Shown here: positions 1 through 9,987 of the stretch, piece after piece
How positions within the stretch are numbered: the stretch's first letter is position 1
Layout of the letters: each line of letters starts with the position of its first letter
NCBI GenBank assembly: GCA_030562195.1
Contig: JAUJPP010000005.1
Coordinates: forward strand, 43,139,106 to 43,203,105
Source of the DNA: Nipponacmea schrenckii
Taxonomy: Eukaryota; Mollusca; Gastropoda; Lottiidae
Direction of reading: 5' to 3'
DNA: 64,000 bases
Position numbers and translations under genes: made by a program
Notes under the pieces: model-generated
The model's input: only the letters and a program-made list of their open reading frames with translations
Told to the model about the DNA's origin: nothing
Databases searched by the model: none

Positions 1-442
1 ACTAGAAAATATTTAGACCTATTTTACTTCCCTTTTCAAGTCAAAATGTAATATATAAATATATTATAATATGTTGACTTTAAAAGGAAAGTTAAATAGT
101 ATATCTTACTACAAGGATAGAAAGGTATATTCTATACGTTAAGTATATGTTTTATGTTGGTATTGAAGGGGTCAGTAATTAGAGACTGATTTGGAAAGTG
201 ACCATGACAAAACATAATCTACAAATCATATGTCTTATATAGTTTATTCCAGGGAAACTTCGATATGAAAATGTTGCTTATATTGCTAAAAAATGTCAAT
301 ATTATAATAACGAATACAGAGCTAACTTTACACTACACTTTTATATTTGGTGTTGATTTGTAATTCTTATAGAATACATAATTTAGTAACCATTGTCTAT
401 CAACCAGAATGTTTATATTTACAGACATCTAACTGATATAAC

Positions 443-491
443 ATGGAATTTAAAGTGGTTCTAGTTTGTTTACTTCTCAGTTCCGTCAAAG
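443..491 (+). CDS. Ig receptor, signal-peptide exon
   Basis: First coding exon of the receptor gene. It encodes MEFKVVLVCLLLSSVK plus one base of the next codon, a short hydrophobic leader typical of a secretory signal peptide. The donor GTAATA follows directly, and exon 2 joins in phase 1 to give GEDLL, probably close to the cleavage site. A good acceptor (tatatttacag, ending at 424) lies 18 bases before the ATG, so this is probably the second transcribed exon, with 5' UTR further upstream. The short hydrophobic reading and the matching phase support the start; no transcript was available. Confidence 0.75.
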
Positions 492-723
492 GTAATAAAC
501 AGATTTATTGTTTTTTATTTACATCTTGTGGAAAAATTTCGTGTATCGAATAGATCAGTTCAGTGTTTACTATATTGATTTACTTTAAAACCTTTTTTTA
601 GCAAAATTTCATAAAACAATATATATTTATTATTAGAAAGCTCCGAGCACTCTGCAAGATTATCCTGGATTTATTTCATATTTCATATAATTATAATTAT
701 TATTATGTATGTTATATTTACAG

Positions 724-1059
724 GTGAAGATTTATTGAGTAATAAACCGGAAGTATTTATAGAAGGTCAACCTGGAAATGTTACCTGTATCAATAAGAAC
801 CAACCAAGAATCTTTGAAATTTATGGGAGTATCAGTGATCAACAGTCTATAACAACATGTTCATTACAGCAAATAACACCATGTTCAACTAATCCCACTT
901 TAACTGGTTACAGACAATATTACAGTGTATCTAACACTTCCAACAGTATAACAATCCATATTAACACTGTCAATAGAACAAGAGATAGTGGTCAGTGGAG
1001 ATGCTCTGCTATTGGATCAAATGGTGAAATCAAGGATAGTATAACAATAGATGTTAAAG
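724..1059 (+). CDS. Ig receptor exon 2: Ig domain 1
   Basis: Phase 1-1 exon of 336 bases with acceptor tttacag and donor GTAACA. It encodes one Ig domain: the first cysteine is in NVTC, and the second in DSGQWRC, the usual D-x-G-x-Y/W-x-C motif of strand F. A short extra cysteine pair (TTCSLQQITPC) lies between them. Extracellular, presumably ligand or homophilic binding (family knowledge). The intron after it is almost filled by a 58 bp minisatellite. Confidence 0.85.
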
Positions 1060-1138
1060 GTAACAACAATTCATAAAAACACTTATTCTCTCACATTAAG
1101 ATGTCTTATTTTTACAATATTCTTGTTTTTTTAATAGC

Positions 1139-2722
1139 CACACAAAAATACACAAATTGCCTGTATCTAGTATAGAAATCACCAATAACAATGTTTGCTA
1201 TTACTATAATTACAGTTCCTGTATCTAGTGTAGAAATCACCAATAACAATGTTTATTATAACTATAATTACAGTACCCGTATCTAATGTAGAAATCACCA
1301 ATAACAATGTTTATTATTACTATAATTACAGTTCCGGTATCTAGTATAGAAATCACCAATAACAATGTTTATTATTACTATAATTACAGTACCTGTATCT
1401 AGTGTAGAAATCACCAAAAACAATGTTTATTATTACTATAATTACAGTTCTTGTATCTAGTGTAGAAATCACCAATAACAATGTTTATTATAACTATAAT
1501 TACAGTATCTGTATCTAGTGTAGAAATCACCAATAACAATGTTTATTATTACTATAATTACAGTACCTGTATCTACTGTAGAAATCACCAATAACAATGT
1601 TTATTATTACTATAATCACAGTACCTGTATCTAGTATAGAAATCAACAATAACAATGTTTATTATTACTATAATTACAGTACCTGTATCTAGTATAGAAA
1701 TCACCAATAACAATGTTTATTATTACTATAATTACAGTTCCTGTATCTAGTGTAGAAATCATCAATAGCAATGTTTATTATTACTATAATTACAGTACCT
1801 GTATCTAGTGTAGAAATCACCAATAACAATGTTTATTATTACTATAATTACAGTACCTGTATCTAGTGTAGAAATCACCAATAACAATGTTTATTATTAC
1901 TATAATTACAGTACCTGTATCTAGTGTAGAAATCACCAATATCAATGTTTATATTACTTTAATTACAGCACCTGTATCTAATATAGAAATCACCAATAAC
2001 AATATTTATTATAAATATAATTACAGTGCCTGTATCTATTGTAGAAATCACCAATAACAATGTGTATTATTACTATAATTACAGTACCTGTATCTAGTGT
2101 AGAAATCACCAATAACAATGTTTATTATTACTATAATTACAGTACCTGTATCTAGTATAGAAATCACCAATAACAATGTTTATTATTACTATAATTACAG
2201 TACCTGTATCTAGTATAGAAATCACCAATAACAATGTTTATTATTACTATAATTACAGTACCTGTATCTAGTGTAGAAATCACCAATAACAATGTTTATT
2301 ATAACTATAATTACAGTTCCTGTATCTAGTGTAGAAATCACCAATAACAATGTTTATTATTACTATAATTACAGTACCTGTGTCTAGTGTAGAAATCACC
2401 AATAACAATGTTTATTATTACTATAATTACAGTACCTGTATCTAGTGTAGAAATCACCAATAACAATGTTTATTATTACTATAATTACAGTTCCTGTATC
2501 TAGTATAGAAATCACCAATAACAATGTTTATTATTACTATAATTACAGTACCTGTATCTAGTATAGAAATCACCAATAACAATGTTTATTATTACTATAA
2601 TTACAGTACCTGTATCTAGTATAGAAATCACCAATAACAATGTTTATTATTACTATAATTACAGTACCTGTATCTAGTGTAGAAATCACCAATAACAATG
2701 TTTATTATTACTATAATTACAG
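1139..2722 (+). repeat. 58 bp minisatellite of splice acceptor plus exon start
   Basis: About 27 tandem copies of a 58 bp unit running to the start of Ig exon 3 at 2723. Each unit contains tattactataattacag (T-rich tract and AG acceptor) followed by the first bases of the exon, ttcctgtatctagtgtagaa. The last acceptor is the one that leads into the exon body. Copies differ by a few substitutions (tagtgtaga or tagtataga; attactat or aactat). The unit is 19 codons plus one base, so using an upstream acceptor would shift the frame. Confidence 0.95.
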
Positions 2723-2991
2723 TTCCTGTATCTAGTGTAGAAATCACCAATAAAAATGACGATCTGATAAAGATAGAACTGTCAATTTAGAATGTAAAAC
2801 TACTGGAGGATATCCTCTACCAAATATCACGTGGTCTATAGATACTAGAATATTGATGACGTCAGCTAGTACAACTACCAGTAGATTACCATACCAACCT
2901 GTTGTATCAGATCAGGGTCAAAGGTTACAATGTACAGCTACCAATGAGTATGGTCAATCTCAAACTGATTCATTTCAACTTGATATAAAAT
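2723..2991 (+). CDS. Ig receptor exon 3: Ig domain 2, apparent 1-base frameshift
   Basis: Encodes an Ig domain with cysteines in NLEC and RLQC, the core tryptophan in NITW and a DQGQRLQC strand F. Acceptor attacag, donor T|GTAAAT. Length is 269 bases, one short of a multiple of three, although neighbouring exons are phase 1-1. Reading from the acceptor gives VPVSSVEITNKNDDLIK and then a stop; the reading that yields the Ig core is shifted by one base. The shift falls at an AAA run near 2770, so one missing A would explain it. A sequencing error or an inactivating mutation are both possible. Confidence 0.8.
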
Positions 2992-3170
2992 GTAAATACA
3001 CTGTGTTTTTATCACCAACATCAAATAATAGATTTATTGCAATTAAGATATTTATTCAACACAGATAAAAGTACTACCTTAACTTCAATATATAACTGAT
3101 TATTCATATAATGAAAAGGTACCCAATATTGCTGAATGAAAATAACAGAACTCTTACTTGATATTTACAG

Positions 3171-3698
3171 ATAAACCAGTTGTTGATATAAAACCACCTA
3201 TAACACCTTATAAACTGATACAAAATCAGACAGTTCAGTTAGAATGTCAAGTTACCCAATCTAATCCAGTAGTTACAAGTTATAAATGGTATAGAAATGG
3301 TAATATAATACCAGGATCTAGTTTATATTATACAGTATCTAATGATGGTAGTTATTCCTGTTCAGCTACTAATTCTGTTGGTGAATCTAATAGAAGTCGT
3401 GTTATATCTGTAGAGATTTTATATCCACCGACTGTATCTACTCCACCATCACCATATTCTATTATAGAATCTACTACTCTCACTATACCCTGTATAGCTA
3501 CATCTAATCCTGTACCTAATAATTATACTTGGTCTGGACCTAATAACTTCATACAATATCAACAGAATTTAACTATATCTAGTATCAATAGAGATCAAAC
3601 AGGACAATATACATGTACAGTTAGTAATATCATGATACCAACTACTGGTGTACAACAAACTGGTATAGGATTTAGTTCAACTACTGTTAATGTTTTAT
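3171..3698 (+). CDS. Ig receptor exon 4: Ig domains 3 and 4
   Basis: A 528-base phase 1-1 exon encoding two Ig domains with no intron between them. Ig3 has QLEC, SYKWYRNG and DGSYSCSATNSVGES. Ig4 starts after ILYPPTV and has TIPC, NYTWSG and DQTGQYTCTVSN. The LYPP linker is common between Ig domains of adhesion receptors such as nephrin and CD22-like proteins (family knowledge). Acceptor tatttacag, donor T|GTAAGT. A partial copy of the exon end with its donor recurs about 130 bases downstream. Confidence 0.88.
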
Positions 3699-3820
3699 GT
3701 AAGTATTGAATATTGAAACCTCTATGGCAAGATTAAAGTAAACTAGAATCTATAATTTTGGTAAAAGTAAACATATTAAAATATAAAACTCATCGGGAGA
3801 CAGAATACAAAATCAGTAGA

Positions 3821-3844
3821 TGTTTTATGTAAGTATTGAATATT
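3821..3844 (+). repeat. Extra copy of exon 4 end and splice donor
   Basis: The stretch atgttttatgtaagtattga recurs here in the intron, identical to the end of exon 4 with its GTAAGT donor at 3690-3710. The copy lacks the rest of the exon, so it is a duplicated 5' splice site with a few bases of coding flank. Confidence 0.8.
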
Positions 3845-3947
3845 CATGACCTGTATATTTGACGTGTAAAATATTATAGAATGTATTAAAACTAGCTCTG
3901 GTATCTGAATATTTTTCGGTTTATGAAACTTTGTCGTTATATTTTAG

Positions 3948-3980
3948 ATGATCCTGAAGTCAGTGTATCTAGAGTAGAAA
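3948..3980 (+). repeat. Extra copy of exon 5 acceptor and exon start
   Basis: attttag is followed by atgatcctgaagtcagtgta, which matches the start of exon 5 at 4025 (atggtcctgaagtcagtgta) 77 bases downstream. Both copies have an AG acceptor in front. After about 30 bases the upstream copy departs from the exon, so it is a truncated duplicate of the exon edge. Confidence 0.85.
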
Positions 3981-4024
3981 CTGATTATTATGGTACTTAT
4001 TGGTATAATTATATTATATTACAG

Positions 4025-4330
4025 ATGGTCCTGAAGTCAGTGTATCTAGAAAAGGAACTGATATCAAAGAAAATGAGAATCTGAGAATTAATTGTATAGT
4101 AAAATCCAATCCACCAACCAATGATATAGTATGGTACCAATCTAATGGTGATATTGTACCAAATCAATTTGTGGTTAATTCTGGAGCTAATAGAAGAGAT
4201 TTAGTTATTAATGATATCAATCGTAGCAAGTCAGATAATTATACTTGTACAGCACGATTAGATCTACATCCTACAGTTGGTGGAGTTTTACATCAAACTC
4301 ACAGTCAATCGTCTATTATTAATGTACAAT
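4025..4330 (+). CDS. Ig receptor exon 5: Ig domain 5
   Basis: Phase 1-1 exon of 306 bases without an internal ATG at its start, so easily missed by a Met-to-stop search. It encodes GPEVSVSRKGTD, then RINC, DIVWYQSNG and SDNYTCTARLD, the normal cysteine-tryptophan-cysteine core of an Ig domain with the tyrosine corner. Acceptor attacag, donor T|GTAAGT. Codon use and phase match the flanking exons. Confidence 0.87.
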
Positions 4331-4480
4331 GTAAGTGAATTTATATTATCTATATGTAAAATACAATTCAATGTTTGACATATTAAACTAGATGTAAGAA
4401 TAGAAAGGGGTATGGTTATGTTTGGTTTAATATTATCATATAATCAGGTTTTGAAATCGCCAGGATGAGCTTATGTTTCA

Positions 4481-4947
4481 TTAAAGGGACACAGTCTTGA
4501 TTTGTTTCGGACAATCATCCGACAGCCTCAAACACATGAAATCTTTTGTTTAGCTAATCAGAAATAGTCTACAGAGCTTTCCTTTGAAATTTGAGCCTTC
4601 AAATCCATGGGTATACATAATTATCCGTGTTTGAAAATCATAATGTCTTAAGATATTATGAACGTCCCGCCATATTGGAAAATCAAAGAGTTATAAATAG
4701 ACTACTGTGCAGGCCCACACTGATAAAACAAAAAGAAAGTACATGTAATAACAATTGTAGATTTTGTCAACAGGACACACAATTTTCAGACTGACTGAAG
4801 ACCAGCCGCGTACAGCACGGAAAAAAAATAAAAAGGTATATTTCAAGGTATTTTGCGATTTTCATAGAGCTTGAGTATTTCTGAGGACTGTTTAAATGTA
4901 ACAAAGGCCCAAAACGACCCCTTAAAATCAAGATTGTGCCCCTTTAA
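4481..4947. mobile_element. TTAA-flanked MITE, copy 1
   Basis: A 467 bp non-coding element flanked by TTAA, with imperfect terminal inverted repeats (agggacacagtcttgattt against aaatcaagattgtgcccct). A second copy lies at 48,030-48,528. TTAA target duplication with AGGG/AGAG termini is typical of Kolobok-like or piggyBac-like elements (family knowledge); no transposase is present. Its right end lies only 26 bases before the acceptor of exon 6, so the T-rich tract there sits just outside the insertion. Confidence 0.8.
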
Positions 4948-4973
4948 GTATCTGTTACCATTGTTCTTTTCAG

Positions 4974-5234
4974 ATTTTGATGATATAGTAATAACCACCA
5001 ACCAAACTAAAGTAAAAGAGAATGATGCTGTATTTATAACATGTACTGTTGATAGTAACCCACCAGCTTCTATCAAATGGTTTAAAGATGGTGATGTAGA
5101 ATTACCAACATCAAATTCTAATATCTACCTGATATCATCAATATCCTGTTTAAATACTGGAAATTATTCCTGTTTAGCTACAAATCCTGTTTATATAAAT
5201 CAGAAAACCAAATCATCAGAACTGTTGGTTCATT
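4974..5234 (+). CDS. Ig receptor exon 6: Ig domain 6
   Basis: Phase 1-1 exon of 261 bases. It encodes FITC, SIKWFKDGD and TGNYSCLATNP, the Ig core of an I-set or C2-like domain. Acceptor ttgttcttttcag, donor T|GTAAGT. Upstream in-frame sequence with an ATG belongs to the MITE, not to the exon. This is the last ectodomain exon before the two alternative 3' cassettes; the following intron is at least 3.9 kb and contains transposon copies and an assembly gap. Confidence 0.87.
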
Positions 5235-5409
5235 GTAAGTAATTATGTCTAATTATATATTATATACAATAACAGATACCCTTTATAATATTCAGAAAAT
5301 CAATTCATTGGTTCACTATGTTTACCGTGATTTATATATTATTGTTCATTATATGTTAAGTAATATTTATCGTTAACACTATATTTTTGGGAAATGCTGA
5401 TTTATAATT

Positions 5410-5972
5410 ACGTATTTCGACTTTGGCGAAAACGTATTGTAATCGTTCGGATTATTTTATTTTTATTTTTTTTTTGTAATTCTTGGATGAGTTTGCAGAC
5501 AAACTGGTAAAAGGTGCAGAAATTCTAAATCTACAGTTGATCTAAGAATGATTTCTGTTATCAAATAAAACAAAACCGGAAGTTCTATCTCTGACCGGAA
5601 GTGAGAACCAGAAGTTGAGGTTTTTTTGCTTTAGCAAGTTTATGTTCTCTTCGATTTTTGACCGGATTTTCAGATTTGAAAACTTCAATGTATTTGTCAA
5701 CTAACAATTATAGGTTTTATGCAATTAGGTTAAATATTTTACCCACGATTTGCAATTCAATATTCAAGGGTCATCGGCAAAAATTTCAGACCGTGATTTC
5801 TCGTTTAATATAAATGGTAAAATTTTGAAACTTTATTGACTAAGTTGATAGGCGATATGATTATAATTTTTGAAAAAAATGTGAAAAAAAAATTCCACTT
5901 CCGGTTTAGCCTCAAATGACGTAATTACGTAACTTCCGGTCTATAACTGCTAGGTGAAAAGTGAAAACTGTT
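5410..5972 (-). repeat. Inverted copy of the CTAG-train element F
   Basis: About 560 bp, the reverse complement of 19,757-20,314 with scattered mismatches, including the T-rich tract at 5459-5476 that corresponds to the A-run at 20,244-20,263. Contains several ACCGGAAGT-type motifs in both orientations. Its 5' part is missing compared with the + strand copy. Non-coding. Confidence 0.85.
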
Positions 5973-5973
5973 T

Positions 5974-6560
5974 CCAAATAGGTGATATTGCAATACGTTA
6001 TCCAGAGTGTTCAACGAGAGTAATCTCGGAACGGAAAAATCAATATATAATGGAGCTGTTGCACTAATTCCACTACCAATTTGTTTCAAGGTTCTAACCT
6101 CTCATCAGGTGGTTCATGTTGTAACTGGACGTTATACTACACCAGTACGTCACGTTTTCTGTTGTTCCATTTTCTTGCGTCGTTATGACTTCAGTAGGTA
6201 ACAGGAAGAATGTCCGCACGTATTAAAAAGTTCTGTTCTGTAATCAAGGGTTGCCAAATTTGATTGTTTAAGGATATACCACTTCTCCATGATACATAGA
6301 TTACATCTTTTGGTCACGTTTGTGTATGCTTTAGCTTTCTTTAATAGCTTCCATTTTATTGTGTAGTTTATGTGTTTGTCCTTTAGCGACCATAGGCTAC
6401 ATATTTACACAATTCGGTTTGGTTTCAGTAGTGTATGTTGTTGAATGACGATGTGTGGTTTGCATACTGAAATGTTGTACTTGTAAGTCCTATGTATGTC
6501 TGTATGGTTGTTGTCTGTCGTTACAGTGGCTTGGTATATAATTTCCTAGGCTAGGCAGTT
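5974..6560 (-). pseudogene. Penelope-like element, 3' fragment, copy 1
   Basis: Nearly identical in layout to 7811-8418. On the minus strand its innermost end reads EIIYQATVTTDN, the start of the GIY-YIG endonuclease of Penelope-like retroelements, and it then breaks off where copy 2 continues. Only the endonuclease edge and the 3' untranslated part remain, so it is a dead fragment. Confidence 0.7.
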
Positions 6561-6593
6561 TTTATACACCCACATGAAAATGTGGACGTATAT

Positions 6594-6645
6594 TGGTGTC
6601 ACCCACATCCGTCCGTCCGTCGGTCCGTCGGTCCGTCCGCTCTCA
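6594..6645. repeat. CCGT-rich simple repeat
   Basis: Short run of ccgtccgtccgtcggtccgt units next to atacacccacatgaaaatgt. Such tracts are frequent in mollusc dispersed repeats (general knowledge). No coding signal. Confidence 0.7.
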
Positions 6646-6961
6646 CTCAAATATAGTTCTGTTGGTTTGTACGAGTCTTTTTTACAGTTGTGTGGGCTTT
6701 TCGACTAATGGGCTGCAACTCACTTTTATGTGTGTAGCTTCGGACACTATCACCCCAGAAAAAAAGGATAAAAAATTACACCTCAGTAAAGTCGGACAAA
6801 GCGGACAAAAACGGCCAACATAGGATGAATCGGACAACACCGTTGAAATGACTCTTTATTAAGAGTTACTTCCCTTGATAACATTTGATTGTCCAGACGG
6901 CTATTGAAGAGAATCTTAGCCAATGGTCTGTCTAGAAACATGCGCAGTAAAATTTCACATA

Positions 6962-7461
6962 NNNNNNNNNNNNNNNNNNNNNNNNNNNNNNNNNNNNNNN
7001 NNNNNNNNNNNNNNNNNNNNNNNNNNNNNNNNNNNNNNNNNNNNNNNNNNNNNNNNNNNNNNNNNNNNNNNNNNNNNNNNNNNNNNNNNNNNNNNNNNNN
7101 NNNNNNNNNNNNNNNNNNNNNNNNNNNNNNNNNNNNNNNNNNNNNNNNNNNNNNNNNNNNNNNNNNNNNNNNNNNNNNNNNNNNNNNNNNNNNNNNNNNN
7201 NNNNNNNNNNNNNNNNNNNNNNNNNNNNNNNNNNNNNNNNNNNNNNNNNNNNNNNNNNNNNNNNNNNNNNNNNNNNNNNNNNNNNNNNNNNNNNNNNNNN
7301 NNNNNNNNNNNNNNNNNNNNNNNNNNNNNNNNNNNNNNNNNNNNNNNNNNNNNNNNNNNNNNNNNNNNNNNNNNNNNNNNNNNNNNNNNNNNNNNNNNNN
7401 NNNNNNNNNNNNNNNNNNNNNNNNNNNNNNNNNNNNNNNNNNNNNNNNNNNNNNNNNNNNN
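6962..7461. other. Assembly gap, 500 N
   Basis: Exactly 500 N, so a placeholder of unknown true length. It lies inside the intron between Ig exon 6 and cassette A, next to a 43 bp tandem repeat. Any reading frame running through it has no meaning. Confidence 0.99.
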
Positions 7462-7770
7462 AGCGACTGGGGCAATGTGTGATGACTACCTATCATTATC
7501 AGTTAGCGACTGGGGCAATGTATGATGACTACCTATCATTATCAGTTAGCGACTGGGGCAATGTGTGATGACTACCTATAATTATCAGTTAGCGACTGGG
7601 GCAATGTATGATGACTACCTATCATTATCAGTTAGCGACTGGGGCAATGTATGATGACTACCTATAATTATCAGTTAGCGACTGGGGCAATGTGTGATGA
7701 CTACCTATAATTATCAGTTAGCGACTGGGGCAATGTATGATGACTACCTATAATTATCAGTTAGCGACTG
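7462..7770. repeat. 43 bp tandem repeat at gap edge
   Basis: About seven head-to-tail copies of a 43 bp unit beginning agcgactggggcaatgtgtg and ending attatcagtt. The array continues into the gap, and its collapse probably caused the break. Confidence 0.93.
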
Positions 7771-7810
7771 GGGTATTATTGTGGTATATTATATAGTATA
7801 GTATATATTA

Positions 7811-9030
7811 ACCAAATAGGTGATATTACAATACGTTATTCAAAGTGTTCAACGAGAGTAATCTCGGAATGGTTTAAAATCAATATATAATGGAGATCTT
7901 GCACTAATTCCACTACCAATTTGTTTCAAGGTTCTAACCTCTCATCAGGTGAAAATTAACTGATTTTTGGTTCATGTTGTAACGGGAAGTTATTCTACAC
8001 CAGTACGTCACGTTTTCTGTTGTTCCATTTTCGTGCTGCGTAATGACTTCAGTAGGTAACAGGAAGAATGTCTGCATGTATTAACCAGTTCTGTTCTTGA
8101 ATCAAGGGTTACCAAATTTGATTGTTTATGGATATACCACTTCTCCATGATACATAGATTACATCTTTTGGTCACGTTTGTGTATGCTTTAGCTTTCTTT
8201 AATAGCTTCCATTTTATTGTGTAGTTTATGTGTTTGTCCTTTAGCGACCATAGGCTACATATTTACTCAATTCGGTTTGGTTTCGGTATTGTATGTTGTT
8301 GAATGACGAAGTGTGGTTTGCATACTGAAATGTTGTACTTGTAAGTCCTATGTATGTCTGTTCGTGGTTGTTGTCTGTCGTTACAGTAGCTTGGTATATA
8401 ATTTCCTTGGCTAGGCAGTCTTCTTCTAATGGGCAGTCGCTTGTTTTGCGGCAGTTACATGTTCTTGCTTTCATCTTCTTCTCGTCTGTGCTTTTATCAT
8501 TATTATACAGCGTTTTTTTGTTATGTGCGATCACTAGTTGTTTGACATTTGGCATACATGAATAAGATAATTTGATGGTGTCCTGTAGGAAATGATTGGT
8601 CGATATCTTTTAAGAATTTCTTTCCTATATTGGTTTCAATTGATTGGTTTGGCTTTCATGTAGGGCCTTCTGGTAGGTAGGTGTAACCTCGTCGAACACT
8701 TCCTTGTTGGAGGATATTGTTGACAGTCGTTTGTTAATGCCTTTTTGGTATAGCTTTGATTACACTTGGTGGGTGATTACTATTTACGTTTATATATAGT
8801 GGGTTATCATTCGGCTTCTTATAAGGTTTATATGTTCCTGTCAAGGGTGGTGTCCAGGTAATTTGTTATCTTTGGTTTGCGTCAATTGTTACTTTGAGGC
8901 CGTTTGCTTTTAAATAATACGATATTTTCTTCTTCATATTTTCGATTTCGTTTGGTGATTGTCGATAACTGCCAGTCCATCGTCTCTGTATAGTCCTATA
9001 CTTCCGTCGAACACGGATTTCAATTGTATA
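7811..9030 (-). pseudogene. Penelope-like retroelement with GIY-YIG endonuclease, copy 2
   Basis: Minus-strand remnant. The open stretch 8241-8555 (104 residues) has the cysteine motif C33-N-C35, C41-P and C47 followed by IIYQATV (52-58) and TYIGL (67-71), then NHTSSF and QTELSKY: the zinc-like linker and GIY-YIG nuclease of Penelope-like elements. Upstream on that strand (8590-9025), in shifted frames, are GLYRDDGLAV, TGTYKPYKKPND and NSNHPPSVIK, the end of the family's reverse transcriptase. At least two frame breaks and a stop make it non-functional. The 3' part is shared with copy 1. Confidence 0.85.
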
Positions 9031-9086
9031 TATAAACATGTTCACTATGTTATATTCAAGTAGGTTAACTTTGTATAATTACATAG

Positions 9087-9135
9087 GTTCACCTCGATTA
9101 GATACAAGAGATGATAACAAACTTATTGGAGATTG
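9087..9135 (+). repeat. Extra copy of exon 7A acceptor and exon start
   Basis: acatag is followed by gttcacctcgattagataca, matching the start of exon 7A 87 bases downstream (gttcaccacgattagataca). After about 35 bases it passes into attggagattgattg and reaches a stop. A truncated duplicate of the exon edge in front of the intact exon. Confidence 0.87.
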
Positions 9136-9173
9136 ATTGTGTGTATTTATATTATGTTTGTATATTTATATAG

Positions 9174-9491
9174 GTTCACCACGATTAGATACAAGAGAAG
9201 ATAACAAACTAATCGTATCTGGTAATATTGGAGATACAGTAGAATTAACAGCAGATATTATTTCCTATCCTGGTGCTTATTTTCAATGGTTTTATAAAGA
9301 TGATGGTAGTGATATAATGATTGGAAATAAAGAACCATATTTGGTCATCAACAATCAAAGATTTATTAACAGTTATAGATCTGTGTTAAGAATAAATATT
9401 ACATCAATTGATATATACAGACAGTATTATTTAAATATTACCAATGATGATGGACTGAGTAATAGTTTACAGTTCCACCTTATATCTATCA
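9174..9491 (+). CDS. Cassette A: membrane-proximal Ig-like exon (7A)
   Basis: Phase 1-1 exon of 318 bases, acceptor atatag, donor A|GTAAGT. It encodes RLDTREDNKLIVSGNIGDTV, then ISYPGAYFQWFYKDDGSD and VLRINITSIDIYRQYYLNI. The fold is Ig-like, but the usual cysteine pair is absent: hydrophobic residues or tyrosine stand in both places. It differs from cassette B exon 26,816-27,133 at two bases only, changing I to N and Y to N. Confidence 0.85.
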
Positions 9492-9646
9492 GTAAGTGAA
9501 GTATTTGAATATATTTAGTTTCAATAAATACTAGGTTTTTAAAAAAAAGGTTAAATTTGTGAAAATTTATATTTTTTTGTTTTAAAATTAAAATTTAAAT
9601 AAAAGGAAGAAACCTTTAATTATTTAAAAATTTTGGGAATTTTCAG

Positions 9647-9987
9647 TGTTCCCAGATAACCACCGGTTTTTCCAAGGTTTTAAAAAAAATTTTGGGGGAT
9701 AAATTTTGTTTTGGGAAATAAAAACCCCAAATTTTTTGGTACAAAAACAAAGTTTTAAAAATTTTAAACAAATTTTACTAATTGATAAAACAGGGTAATT
9801 TAAAATTTTCCCAAAGAGGGTCCCAATAATTTTTCAGTTCCCCCTTATTTATAGAAGGGAAATTAAAAAAACCAAAATCCCAGTTTTTTAAAAAACTTGT
9901 TTTGATGCTAAAAAATTTTAAAAAAAAAGGGTTAAAGAAAATTTGGTACATTATTTAAATTAAACCCTTCCAAAAACCCAAACCAAG
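9647..9987 (+). pseudogene. Cassette A: corrupted FN3 exon copy
   Basis: Aligns by eye end to end with the FN3 exon of cassette B (27,283-27,600): tttcagtgttcccagataac against tttcagctgtcccagataga, then tatttatagaagg against attgtatagaagg, ggtacattat, and the terminal aaccaag. Length is 341 instead of 318 bases, with many homopolymer substitutions and insertions, and no open frame. Either an exon destroyed by mutation or, more likely, a good exon poorly assembled. Confidence 0.6.

Noticed and set aside
4871..4973. Upstream Met-initiated extension of Ig exon 6
   Set aside because: That part is the end of the MITE; the ttcttttcag acceptor and phase put the exon start at 4974.
4843..5076. Minus-strand 77-codon ORF opposite Ig exon 6
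   Set aside because: Shadow of the Ig exon and the MITE; the + strand reading has the full Ig core and splice sites.
6783..7525. Open frames across the N runs (also 23,851-24,444 and 51,596-52,253)
   Set aside because: They are open only because N was translated as X; no evidence of coding.
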